Shown here: positions 33,961 to 44,367 of the stretch, one piece after another
Numbering within the stretch: position 1 is the stretch's first letter
Layout of the letters: the number at the start of each line of letters is the position of its first letter
From: Zanthoxylum bungeanum
Taxonomy: Eukaryota; Streptophyta; Magnoliopsida; Sapindales; Rutaceae
DNA: 64,000 bases
NCBI GenBank assembly: GCA_019454045.1
Contig: SKCR01034808.1
Coordinates: 89,469-153,468 of the forward strand
Direction: 5' to 3'
Translations under genes and position numbers: made by a program
Notes under the pieces: model-generated
The model's database searches: none
What the model was told of the DNA's origin: nothing
Seen by the model: only the letters and a program-made list of their open reading frames with translations

Positions 33961-35160
33961 TTCTTGAGAAAGTCTGGCTCCCTCAATGACCAAATTGTTG
34001 ATGGTATCAATTTGTTTTTTTAGTGTTTTAATTGGAAAATGACCAAAATACCCTTCTTGTTTTTGGTAAAAATAAGTTTTTTTTTTTTGTCTTTCTCGTG
34101 TTTTAAAATCAATCAAACATATTCTAATGTTATGATGTTAAACAGTTTGATACATTTTTTGGAAAACAATTTGATTTATTTGTAATAGATAAATGTAATG
34201 GCTGAAAAATGAATTGACTTTGTCACTAATTTTAAAGTATAAAGTATATAGTTAATGAAATATTATTAGCTTGGGGGGTGTTGGTGAGTTTTAAAATATG
34301 ATGACATAATGAAATTTTTTATTTTTTTTAAACTAAGAATTGATAAAGTTCAAATTAATTTTTTTTTAGTCTTATACCAGAGTTGATTCTAAGGGACAGA
34401 CAGTCTAATTCATTAGGATCCCCAAATCCTTTCAAATATTGTTATTAATTAATAATTTTAATATAATTTAAAGTCATTTTTTAGAGATTCGTTGCAGTGA
34501 AATTTGATGACATAGTTGTATATAATGAGGTAGATTTTAACTAATATTTATAAGAACTTTCAAAAAAAAAATAAAAAATTAAATAATTAACTCAAATGAT
34601 AGAAACTAAGGTATAGTTTAGTGCAGAGTTTAATTAGCTTATAAGCTAGCGCACGATAATTTTTAAATGCTACTCAAAATATATTGTTAATAATATCTTA
34701 TACTCTCACAATATTGAAGCGTACAAACACAAAATTATTTTCCTACGCGAGCGTTAACGTTAACTTATATTCAAAATTTTGTTTCATAATTTATAAGTTA
34801 ACTTATGTTATCAGTGCAATATTATCTATCAAATTTAGTCGAAATTAATATATATATATATTTAAAAAAAATATATGGGACTGTTAGCGAAAGTGAGAAC
34901 GCCTGGATGATTGATTTATTTGGTTGCAGAGAAAATTGAAGCGCAAATAAAGGATAAAATGTAATCAATTTAGTGTTGCGTGAGAAGGGTAATGTTATTA
35001 ATATATGGCAGATTTATAGGCGTGATTCACATATTGATGGATGCTTGATAATGACTTTTAACAGTTAATCATTTATTTTTTGGGGGTGATTAACAATTAG
35101 TGGATGAGATGGTTATTCTACAAATCCGAGATTTAATAACCTTATGATATGGGTAAATAT
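33961..35160. other. AT-rich intergenic DNA
   Basis: No gene, RNA gene or transposon end recognised. Confidence 0.5.
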
Positions 35161-35164
35161 TTAT

Positions 35165-35355
35165 AGAGCCACACACTCGTGCGTTTTCATCAACTAATGC
35201 ATCTCTTAATTTCTAATTTAGTTATAAATCTTGAGTTTGAGTCTAGGGGTATCTTTTTTGTTAAAATTTGGAATAGTCGAGGGTTTTATTCATTCCGCTT
35301 AAGCTCGGGTCTAATGGTTTGACTATGAGATTTCCAATATTTCAAAAAAAAAAAA
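35165..35355 (+). mobile_element. SINE copy 2, diverged
   Basis: Carries the same body as copy 1: TTGGAATAGTCGAGGGTTTT, CCGCTTAAG, GGTTTGACTATGAGATTTCC, then a poly-A tail. The tRNA-like head is too diverged to recognise the boxes with confidence. Confidence 0.55.
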
Positions 35356-35853
35356 TGTCTTTATTTATTTATTTATTTATCAATTTCAAAATTAATAATA
35401 ATATGTATGTATTAAAATCTTTATGTCTCTAAAATTTGTTAAAATATGAAACATTCAACCAAAAAATCTAATGTTATTTTTTGGCCCAATATTAAGCTCT
35501 ATATTTGGTAGGGCCCACACTTTAGACTTTTATATATATATATATTTTATCAATAAGGCGCCACGCTTCAGAAACTCGCCTAAGGTTTCTGATTCAAACT
35601 CTCACTAAATATTTGATTATAATATATCTACGGTATGAGCTTACCCCTAATAGGAAAAATGTCATTTTCCCCTAATATTTATAACACATAATAATTTTCT
35701 CTCTACTGTTTTCATAATACCTCAATACATCCATAAGATCAAAAAGTTAAGAAAAATATTGGTGCTTTTACATGTTTATTCTTGTAATAAAACAATCAAT
35801 ATTTTTACATCATAATTAATTCATTAAAATAATAATAATTATATATATATATA
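35356..35853. other. AT-rich intergenic DNA
   Basis: No gene recognised. It includes (ATTT)n and (AT)n runs. The latter (about 35839-35853) was the target of solo LTR S4. Confidence 0.5.
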
Positions 35854-36667
35854 TGACCGGCGTAAACACACACGTATAACGCAAGCGTACGTATCGTTCA
35901 AGTAGTATAAAAATATCGATCCCACGAGGACTTAATTCCTACTGTTGTTATTAATTATTGATTCTATTTATTTACAGGTATCTAATTATAGGAAGAAGTG
36001 AATTGATTGCTTTTGATTGGTTGAATGTGGTTTTGCAAAAATAAAATAAAAACAGACTCAAAAGAAAATACTTAGGAAAATAAAATAAAAGACTCAATGA
36101 TCTAGGGTCGTGACTCCACACAATATTATTATAAAGATGAATTGATTCTCTTATTTATGTGCAATAAATTAATTTGCTAACCTGGAACACAATGATATGC
36201 GAAAGCCTCTTCCGATGGTCAGACGCAAATACCCAGTATAACCCAATTGAACCATATTCCTATGTCAACCAAATTACCTGGATTCATTAAGATTAAGTTC
36301 CAATTACGGCTACCCACGCCCTACAGGTATATTCCTATCCTGTAAGGAAATCTATTAAAGGGTTATCTATCCTCAAGGAAGATCGTAGGCTATTGAATCT
36401 AAGGCTGAAACCTAAAATCCCTATGTCTAGTTCATTTTAGATTTACCCCATCAATCTTATTAATTGCCAGTTAACAAAACGCATTAAGCTTAAGACTCAA
36501 TAAACAAACTAAAGAACTACCCATAAAAAGAAAATCAATTATTAAGTGTGTGTATTGTGTTTCATCACTTCCCTAGAATAAAAATAAAATGCTGGGGGTT
36601 GGGGATCCACTTTTACTATTTATAATTTAGATATCTCCCTTAATATAATACAGAAAATAAACATGAT

Positions 36668-36855
36668 ATTACCGACCAGCCATAAAGGCGGTATTCCTTA
36701 TTAAGTCAAATTAAGTCCGACCAGCCATAAAGGCGGTAATAGTAGTTGAACATAAACCAGCCATATAGGCGGTAATTACTTGTCACCTAAAGACCAACCA
36801 TATAGGCGGTGCCACATTATGTCAAATAAATAAAACCAGCCATTAATGCGGTAAT
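36668..36855. repeat. Five copies of an ACCAGCCATAAAGGCGGT module in S4
   Basis: Units of 35-45 bp, each with ACC-A-CCAT-AAGGCGGT core wording and variable AT-rich spacers. The same module occurs 3-4 times in S2 (about 23015-23170) and in TE-F (about 62030-62190, opposite strand). Confidence 0.8.
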
Positions 36856-37229
36856 CTTTTATATTTGGAATTATAATTTCCATATTATATTTAAGGGAAA
36901 TTAATCTAAATTAAAATAATAAAAGCTTCACCTTATCCCCAGCGGAAAATTAACTACAAAACATTAAAGAAAGGTAGAAGAAGAGAACTACTATTACTGA
37001 AAATTAAAAGACATAAATTAAAAATATTATTTATATATACAAAAATAGATGCTATCCTCTAAAAACAGGGAAAAGCTCCCAAGGAAAGCATGAAGAAAAA
37101 TGAATCTGGCGGCCTCCTTTTATAGAAGATTTTTGGGCCAGCGTCGCGACGCTGTAGTTGCACTAGCGTCGCGACGCAGGCAACAGTTACGCGGAGTCCA
37201 CGCGGTCTTTGACCACGCGTGTCGGCAAT

Positions 37230-37540
37230 AATTATTGGTGACACGTGTCACGTTCTGGTTGGCTGGCGATGCGGTCCAATGAAATCGTGCCAATGGTCAG
37301 CTTGTGATTGGGTGGAAATTCAGTCTAATAGAATGGTGACACGTGGCATGCTCAGATTCGTCAACTTTTCGGTCCAATAGGAAAGTGACACGTGGCACGC
37401 GGTCGGTTTGGTCCAATCAGATATTGACACGTGGCTGCCGGCGCACGTTAGCAGATTCGTTGTGATGGCGACACGTGTCACGGCGCACGTTAGCAAATTT
37501 TGACCAATCGGATTTTGACACGTGTTACACGGCGCAAGAT
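37230..37540. promoter_or_regulatory. Array of six CACGTG (G-box/ABRE-like) sites with CCAAT boxes
   Basis: CACGTG starts at 37242, 37340, 37389, 37428, 37472 and 37519, mostly as TGACACGTGGC or TGACACGTGTCAC. Intervals are 98, 49, 39, 44 and 47 bp. CCAAT words lie between several of them. In plants CACGTG is bound by bZIP and bHLH factors, and ACGTGGC is the ABA-response core. Binding here is inferred from motif only. Confidence 0.6.
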
Positions 37541-37783
37541 AGCAGATCAGGCGCATGATTGGCGTCGCGACGCGCTGGGCTTCAGCGTCGCGACGCCGCA
37601 ATGACGAAAATGCCCTTTTGTCCAATTTTGTCCATTTTGCCCTCAAATTGTCTTCAATGCTTTCCAAACTTTATTTATCTGCAAAATAACACAAAATACA
37701 TCAAAACGTTCACAAAACTCAAGAAACTATACAAAATATTAGGTTAAATGAGTGAGAAATAGTGATAGATTTATCATTCATCA

Positions 37784-38047
37784 ATATATATATATATATA
37801 TATATTGTAAATGCTGCAAACTTTATTAATTTGAAAAAAGAGAAAGGAATTACATTAAAAAAGAAATACTATAAAGCAAATCTATACTTAGGATATCCTC
37901 AAACTTCCTCAAACGCTCTTCAACAATATCTTGGGTCATCCTCGGCCAATTACTTGCTCTATAAATAAGATGATGGCCATAAGTTCCTCATACTCCTAAA
38001 GAATATGCTCCGCGTAAAATATAATATTTATATAGAAAATTATTACA
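37784..38047. other. Short intergenic segment with a possible coding relic
   Basis: An (AT)n run, then on the minus strand a short open stretch reading NWPRMTQDIVEERLRKFEDI (about 37870-37945). It is bounded by stops and not recognised. It could be the tail of a broken gene cut by TE-D, or chance. Confidence 0.25.
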
Positions 38048-38769
38048 AAATCTGTTGACGGGTGATTTTCGTCCCAGGGGCAGTTTCGAGATAACTCACA
38101 TGAGACAATCCTCCTTCAACCTTGAATTTGTTTGGTTATGGGGAGACTAAAGACAAATTTGGCAAAAGACAAGATACACACAAGAAATCGAAAAAGAAAA
38201 TATTTAACGTGGTTCGGCGGAACTTATCCGGCCTACGTCCACGGTCACAAAGTGGGGTGAGGGGTTTATTTTATTGCCAAACCGAGCTCGGTCGATCTGT
38301 TTTAGTGAGGTTCTAAAGAAACCGATCATATTGTTCTCTTTCAATATTTATTACAAAATGGCTCTCAAATGGGAATTTTCGTAACCTTTACAAATGTAAT
38401 AAACTTTCCCTTATATATTAATGAATATTCAACACTGTTTCCATATCTTTGTGACGTCAGCCCTGCAGGTCTGCGGATTTCCGGCGATTCGACAGGCTCT
38501 CTTCCACAATCTGCCATTGCCGAAAGTAAAATCTACCCTCTAATTTCCTGTCACATCCTTCCGTAAAATTACATTGTCAGACCTTTTCATTAATGATGAC
38601 AGCCTGTCGAATTTCGAATGAGAGAGTTTTGGAGGGGAAAAACTAACTGCTCTGATCTCATGTCGGTCTTCAGAGGTCGGTCAGACAACGAGCTGAACTG
38701 CCTCAACCATTACCGACCTGATCTAAAATACCCGAGCTCACTATCCCGATCTTGGGAGAAGGTAGAAAT

Positions 38770-41249
38770 TGTTGGGGCAGTTGTGGAACCCCTAGAGTCG
38801 GATCGGTGCCCCGGGCAGCGGAAATGGGTCTAACCCATGGATATCAAGTATGAGTGTAATTTTAAATCATTTGATAAAATACTATATTCCATTACGAGTG
38901 TATAGGAAAAAATCGGGACTGAAACAGAGTCCGGAAGCTCCCGAACGATGCAAAACAAAATTAGCGTGCACGAATGACTCTACGCGCGTGGTGTACACGC
39001 GCCACAGTTCGCGCTACAGTTCGCGCGGCACTGTAGCGCGCAGCTGCTGCAAACTTTATTTTTTATTTTTATTTATTTTTTCTTTTCAATTCTTTTTAAG
39101 TTGCAGCTCTCATTCCAGAGAGCTGCAACATTAGGGTCTATAACCATAATAGCATCCGTTCTTTCCTAAACACTTCAAAAACACTCAAAATTAATTTTTA
39201 ATTTCAAAACCAACATAAACACATGTTATAGAATAAAAATTTAGTTTTTCAAAATATCAAATATTTTTCCAAAAACATAAATTTATTCTAAATACGCATT
39301 TGCGTAAATTTTGAATCCAATACACAAACCATTTTAGAATTCAAATTAGAAATGTCTCATGAACAATTCTAGTCCACCTAAATGTGGTCAGGTGAATCTA
39401 GAAGTTAGCCATAGCTCTAAGCTTTAATCTAGAGTTCCAAACTCTAATTAATTGTTCCATGTCCAACATGAACATCTTTGACCTAATTACAAGCATGTTG
39501 TGTTTATATTTCTAAAGTATCCTAACACAATTGATTAACCTTATTCAACATTAAGCTATGTGATCATGCATCTAATACACAAATAAACATAGCTTTGGAG
39601 AAGATCAAACATTACCTAGTAAGCTTGATGCAAGATCCAATATACTTCTCCTTTGTTGAAATTGTTGGAGAACCCCCAAGGTGTGCAAGCTTGACTCCAA
39701 GATCCAATCTTGTTTCCAATGCTTCCAAGCTTCACTTCAAGATCCAATCTTGATTTTTCCTAGATTAAATGTTGTAGAGACCTCACAAGCTTCTCTAAAC
39801 ACTTCTCTAACTTAGGCTAATCTCTCAAGAATTTGTTTATGCTTGTATTTGAACTTGTAATTAAAACTTTCCTAAAACTTGCTATTTATAGCAAAAGTTA
39901 GGCAATTTTTAATTAATAAAAGTTGTAATCAACTTTTAAGTGGGCTTAATCTAATTTTTCCAAATATGTATAATTATGTGTGACTAATCTTCATTGTCTC
40001 CCACTTTAATTTAATACAATTAAATCAAGCCAAAGATTAGGAAATGGATTAGTTAAATGTTTGCCACTTTGATTTAATCCAATTAAATCAAGCCAAAACC
40101 ACCTATTATTACATACTTACAATTACCATAATATCCTCAAATGGTAGAGATAATTATGATTTTACAATTAAGCCCTTGTGTAATTATTGAATTAATCCAA
40201 TTAGGTCAAAGTAAATAATCAATGTTATCCAATAACACTTGATTATCTTAGTTGATAATTATTATATTTTATCAAAAATAATCGGCTACCCAAGTGCTTA
40301 ACGAGTACACTTCATATTGAGACTCTCTAAGTTCAGATACGTTCGTCATATACGCCTAGCTAATATGTACGCAATTCGGCCACCTCCAAATTCGCGAAGA
40401 ACACGAACGACCTTTCTGAACTATACAAGTCGAGGTCATCACATATGTTTAACAATCCCTCCGTCGTAGGCTATCCGAGTTGTACTTAGGAAATATAGAA
40501 TATACCGTCAAGTTTCCAAGACGCACATCTCATGTCGACATGTCCACGATTCTTCATAACTGATGCGATCCACCCTAGGTGATCGACTTTAGCCAAAGAT
40601 TTAATAATCGTGACTTTACTAACATGGATACCTAAACCCCTTATGGTACACATACGGGCCGACAGATCCTATCTTGCTTCGCACTTGATTACTGTGTGCA
40701 TCGGTCCACACCCAACGAACATCTAGAGGCCATACCATGAAAGGTTTCTGACATACATGGCATCTAAATGTGGAGGATCTCACACAAAATCAATGCTATC
40801 CTATAGTCAAAGGATTACATATGCTACTCAACTCGAGGAGATTCCTATTGACGATGGTGTGTACTTCCAACTATTAGGAATCACCAATGAGTCATTCAGT
40901 ATTCTCTCCAACGAATACCTACATGTCTATACGAGTTTCCAAAACTCATGGTACATCGCGTTAAACCATTGGAACTCCAATTCCAATATACGACATGTGC
41001 TAGTCTTCTAGGTAATAGGAATTCGACCGTATTCCAAAACCAACGACTAAGAATATTTACTTTAAGAATAGTTTACACCTAGTGTCAAAACTATCTAAGG
41101 TCGATGTCATTCTTAGCATAACGATACATCAATTTAATACACATAATGACAATACCATTAATAGGGTATGAAATGAAAAATGTAGTTATTTTATTAATAA
41201 ATAATAAACTGTACAATTCGGATTGGCACTCCAAGCACCAACTCCATCA
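38770..41249 (-). mobile_element. Solo LTR S5 (2480 bp), copia-type, relative of the TE-E LTR
   Basis: GAAAT is duplicated at 38765-38769 and 41250-41254. The other TE-D LTR shows the uninterrupted site (AGGTAGAAATGAACCGAGC near 59113). On the minus strand the start (TGATGGAGTTGGTGCTTGGA) parallels the TE-E LTR start (TGTTAGGGTTGGTGCTCAGA). Shared interior words include GGATCGGTCCACACCCAA-like and GGCATCTAAATGTGGAGGAT. A GC-rich patch (about 38965-39050) and a perfect 12-bp hairpin (about 39102-39131) lie near its 3' side. No internal region remains. Confidence 0.92.
39102..39131. other. Perfect hairpin in solo LTR S5
   Basis: Arms GTTGCAGCTCTC and GAGAGCTGCAAC, loop ATTCCA. The diverged relative at 25377-26176 has an 11-bp hairpin at the corresponding place with two paired substitutions in the arms. 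Confidence 0.8.
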
Positions 41250-41716
41250 GAAATGAACCGAGCTACCAGACTATTTTGGTCGATCTCGGCTATGATGTTG
41301 TCGACCTTTAAGAACTGAATCATGTTGTATCCTCTAGTCGGTCAAATCTGGGAGACTGTGCCCGGACTCCACGCCGGGTTGAAGAACGACAGCTATCCTC
41401 TGACCCCGGTCCTCCGGATGAGTAAAACTTCATTTTCTGCCCTTACCGAACTACTCAGAAACCTTAGCCGCAGAAGTCCCCATCAACATCTGTCCTATAG
41501 TTCTCGGCTCCAACGAGTGTACGAGTTGGTGCCGGGAACTACAAAAATCTGAAGTGAGTCGGTCAACTGTCAGACGGCTGACCCTCAGAATTGTACAGAA
41601 AACTGCCCTGGTGCCAACTCTGGTCATCCTTAGTGTCTTCGCACGGTCTGTCCTCAAGACAAAATCAGGCACTCGGTGAGACGTAACCCGACCCCGAGGT
41701 TAGAGAGATCAGTAGT

Positions 41717-42026
41717 TTCGGCGGAATGAGTCCAGCCCCGAGCTGATGGAACAATGCAGACTCGGCGGAACGAATCCAGCCCCGAGTTGATGGAACAAAG
41801 CAGACTCGGCGGAACGAATCCGGCCCCGAACTGATGGAACAAAATAGACTCGACGGAACGAATCCAGCCCCGAGATGATGGAACAATGCAGACTCGGCGG
41901 AACGAATCCAGCCCCGAGCTGATGGAATAAAGCAGACTCGGCGGAACGAATCCAGCCCCGAGCTGATGGAACAATGCAGACTCGGCGGAACGAATCCAGC
42001 TCCGAGCTGATGGAACAATGCAGACT
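41717..42026. repeat. 44-bp tandem repeat, about 7 copies, TE-D 3' region
   Basis: CTCGGCGGAACGAATCCAGC recurs at 41761, 41805, 41849, 41893, 41937 and 41981, an exact 44-bp period. Since 44 is not a multiple of three, the three minus-strand frames read the same peptide phases in turn. That is why overlapping ORFs of 106-174 codons appear here. They are repeat by-products. Confidence 0.92.
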
Positions 42027-42349
42027 TACACGAGGGAAGATTTTCAACCTCTGAGGCTCTGCGGATCCTGGCGCGGGCGTTGCCATGCCAAACATCAGCG
42101 AAAAATAGAAATTGGAACAAAGCAAAATTAACAAAAGTGGAGGTGACTTAGCACATATTCCATGCAAATTTAAGAGAAAAACAATAACTCGAGTGCTCTG
42201 AGGCAACGTCCTGCCCGAGGCCTCCCAAAACACAATCCTGAACCTTACAATTCAGTGTCCTGGCTAACCAGGCTACAGATTCGCCGATCCGGGGCGGTCA
42301 GGCAAATACTCACGGGGGAGGAAGATACCCCGTGTGTGACCTCCATGAG

Positions 42350-43015
42350 TGGTTCTCAATGGGACTCACCAGCCGACTCGCAGGAGAAGAAACCTCACTG
42401 GGTCCGGTTTACCCGAGACTCATGTAATCAAAGGGACCATTCAGCCATACCCAAGCGAGATGGTCTGATAGTTCTCAACAGGACTCACCAGCCGACTCGC
42501 AGGGGAAAAAACCTCCCTGGGTCCGGTTTACCCGAGACTCCTGTAATCAAGGGGACCATTCGGCTATACCCAAGCGAGATGGTCTGATAGTTCTCAACAG
42601 GACTCACCAGCCGACTCGCAGGGGAAAAAACCTCCATGGGTCCGGTTTACCCGAGACTCCTGTAATCAAGGGACCATTCGGCCATACCCAAACCAGGTGG
42701 TCTGATAGTTCTCAACGGGACTCACCAGCCGACTCACATGGGAAAAAACCTCCATGGGTCCGGTTTACCCGAGACTCCCGTAATCAAGGGGACCATTCGG
42801 CCATACCCAAGCCAGATGATCTGATAGTTCTCAACGGGACTCACCAGCCGACTCGCAGGGGAAAAAACCTCCCTGGGTCCGGTTTACCCGGGAGCGTGAT
42901 GGTTATGGAGGAAATTAAGCCATCCACATGCCGTACTCTCCGATAGTCTTCAACGGGATTCACCAGCCGACCTACAAGGGAAGAAACATCCATGGGTCCG
43001 GTTTACCCGAGTTAT
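42350..43015. repeat. 119-bp tandem repeat, about 6 copies, TE-D 3' region
   Basis: GACTCACCAGCCGACT anchors at 42363, 42482, 42601, 42719, 42838 and 42958 (variant). Intervals are 118-120 bp. Each unit holds GGGTCCGGTTTACCCGAGAC and CCATACCCAAGC-like wording. The last unit is diverged. Confidence 0.92.
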
Positions 43016-43049
43016 TCCTCAAAAATACGATCTATGAGGTAATAACACT

Positions 43050-43260
43050 CCGGCCTCGGGGTTTGATAATGACAACCGGGATTGGCGTGCCATAATAGGT
43101 CCCCGCATTTCCCACATGTTCCCCATCCCTTGATGCGTTCTGGATCCTCAGAAGTGAAAGGAACCAGGTCAGAACACTTCTACCCGGGGGTTTGATAATG
43201 ACACCCGGGATTGGCGTGCCACAGGGTTGGTGCCCTCCCCAGTCACCGATCACCCCTTCG
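43050..43260. repeat. 130-bp repeat, two partial copies, TE-D 3' region
   Basis: GGGTTTGATAATGACAMCCGGGATTGGCGTGCCA occurs at 43058 and 43188. Lies between the 119-bp array and the end of integrase. Confidence 0.8.
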
Positions 43261-43479
43261 CATCGAGCAAGTCCCAAGAATATTGAACATGACTTTCGCA
43301 TTCAATTAAACAACAAGTAAAGTGGACGAGCCTTTTAATTCAGAAGGAGAATACCATGTTCATATTCATGAGACCTACTGCCCTTCTTACAACTCTTGGT
43401 GGGTCATTTCAAGAGAGGCTTTACAAAAGTTTTTTGGTTCTGGCTAACTCATCTATTCACTCTGTGGTTCAAAGAAAAA

Positions 43480-44362
43480 AGGCTACTAGAAGTACCTTCT
43501 CAACATCTCGGCGTTCCAAGGCTTATTGAGCCGGGTACCGTCCAGTTACTCCAAAAGATAGGCACCCGGTCTTACTATCTCCACCACTCTATATGGCCCT
43601 TCCCACTTGGCGCCCAATGAACCTTCCTCAGGTCTTCGGGTATTCAAAGTGACCATTCTTAAAACCAAATCTCCAGGGAGGAAAGATCGAATCTGAACCT
43701 TCTTATTGTAGAAACGGGTCATTCTCTGTTGACAGACATCAGCTTTCATAACCGACTTCTCTCGTCTTTCTTCGACCAGATCAAGATGATTTCTGATAAG
43801 CTCTTCATTCTGTTCGGCCTCAAAATGTCGGACCCGGTGGGTGATCATCCCTATCTCTACTGGAATTACCGCCTCGCACCCGTAAGCCAAAGAAAATGGG
43901 GTTTCTCCCGTGGAGTCCTTGTGGGTTGTCCAGTGCGTCCATAATACTTCTGGTAATTCTTCGACCCACAGTCCTTTACAAGATCCGAGCCGGGCCTTCA
44001 AATTTTCCTTGATCATTTTGTTGGTAGCCTCGACCTGCCCGTTGGACTTAGGATTAGCAGGTGAAACGAATCTCAATGCGATTTGAAGGTCCTCACATAG
44101 CTTCCTGAAACCTCTACTGTCAAACTATTTCCTATTGTCGGTGATGATGGCTCGTGGAATTCCGAAACGGCATATGATACTCTTCTTTACAAAGTCGGTT
44201 GCCTTCTTCTCTATGATTGTAGACAGAGGTTCGACCTCTACCCACTTGGTGAAATAGTCAATGACAACAATGACATACTTGGCTTGTCCCCGACCAGCCG
44301 GCATCGGCCCGATGATATCCAGCCCCCACTGGGTGAACGGCCAGTGACTAATTAGTGAAGTC
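43480..44362 (-). pseudogene. TE-D integrase, core and C-terminal part (left of TE-E)
   Basis: The minus strand reads WGLDIIGPMPAGRGQ, VIVVIDYFTKWVEVEPL, GIPRAIITDN, then NPKSNGQVEATNKMIKENLK with the catalytic Glu. It continues through [29 protein letters not shown] and AKWEGPYRVVEIVRPGAYLL to a WNAEMLRRYF-type end. The usual TDNG motif reads TDNR and is followed by a stop. The first part of integrase lies to the right of TE-E at 53760-54009. Confidence 0.88.
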
Positions 44363-44367
44363 AGCTA

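Larger units (their letters stand above)
35854..37783 (-). mobile_element. Solo LTR S4 (about 1.93 kb), same family as TE-F, with a GC-rich island
   Basis: Begins TGACCGGCG and ends CATTCATCA, inserted in an (AT)n tract, so the duplication (ATATA) is ambiguous. It shares with S2 the CCTGGAACAC and TCAGACGCAAATACCCAGTA blocks and the CCAGCCATAAAGGCGGTA modules. The segment 37135-37600 has no counterpart in S2 or TE-F: it is GC-rich, with four GCGTCGCGACGC palindromes and six CACGTG boxes. Confidence 0.85.
38053..41488 (-). repeat. TE-D 3' LTR (951 bp plus S5 insertion)
   Basis: Starts TGTTGACGGG and ends CATCAACA. Colinear with 58408-59358 except for S5 (38770-41249 plus one duplicated GAAAT). 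Confidence 0.93.

Noticed and set aside
37560..37610. GCGTCGCGACGC palindromes as a possible replication origin or recombinase site
   Set aside because: They lie inside a solo LTR with no associated recombinase or origin features; a repeat or regulatory explanation is simpler.
41654..42233. Overlapping minus-strand ORFs of 106, 151 and 174 codons
   Set aside because: They are the three frames of one 44-bp tandem repeat; the peptide is repeat-derived and has no upstream gene signals.
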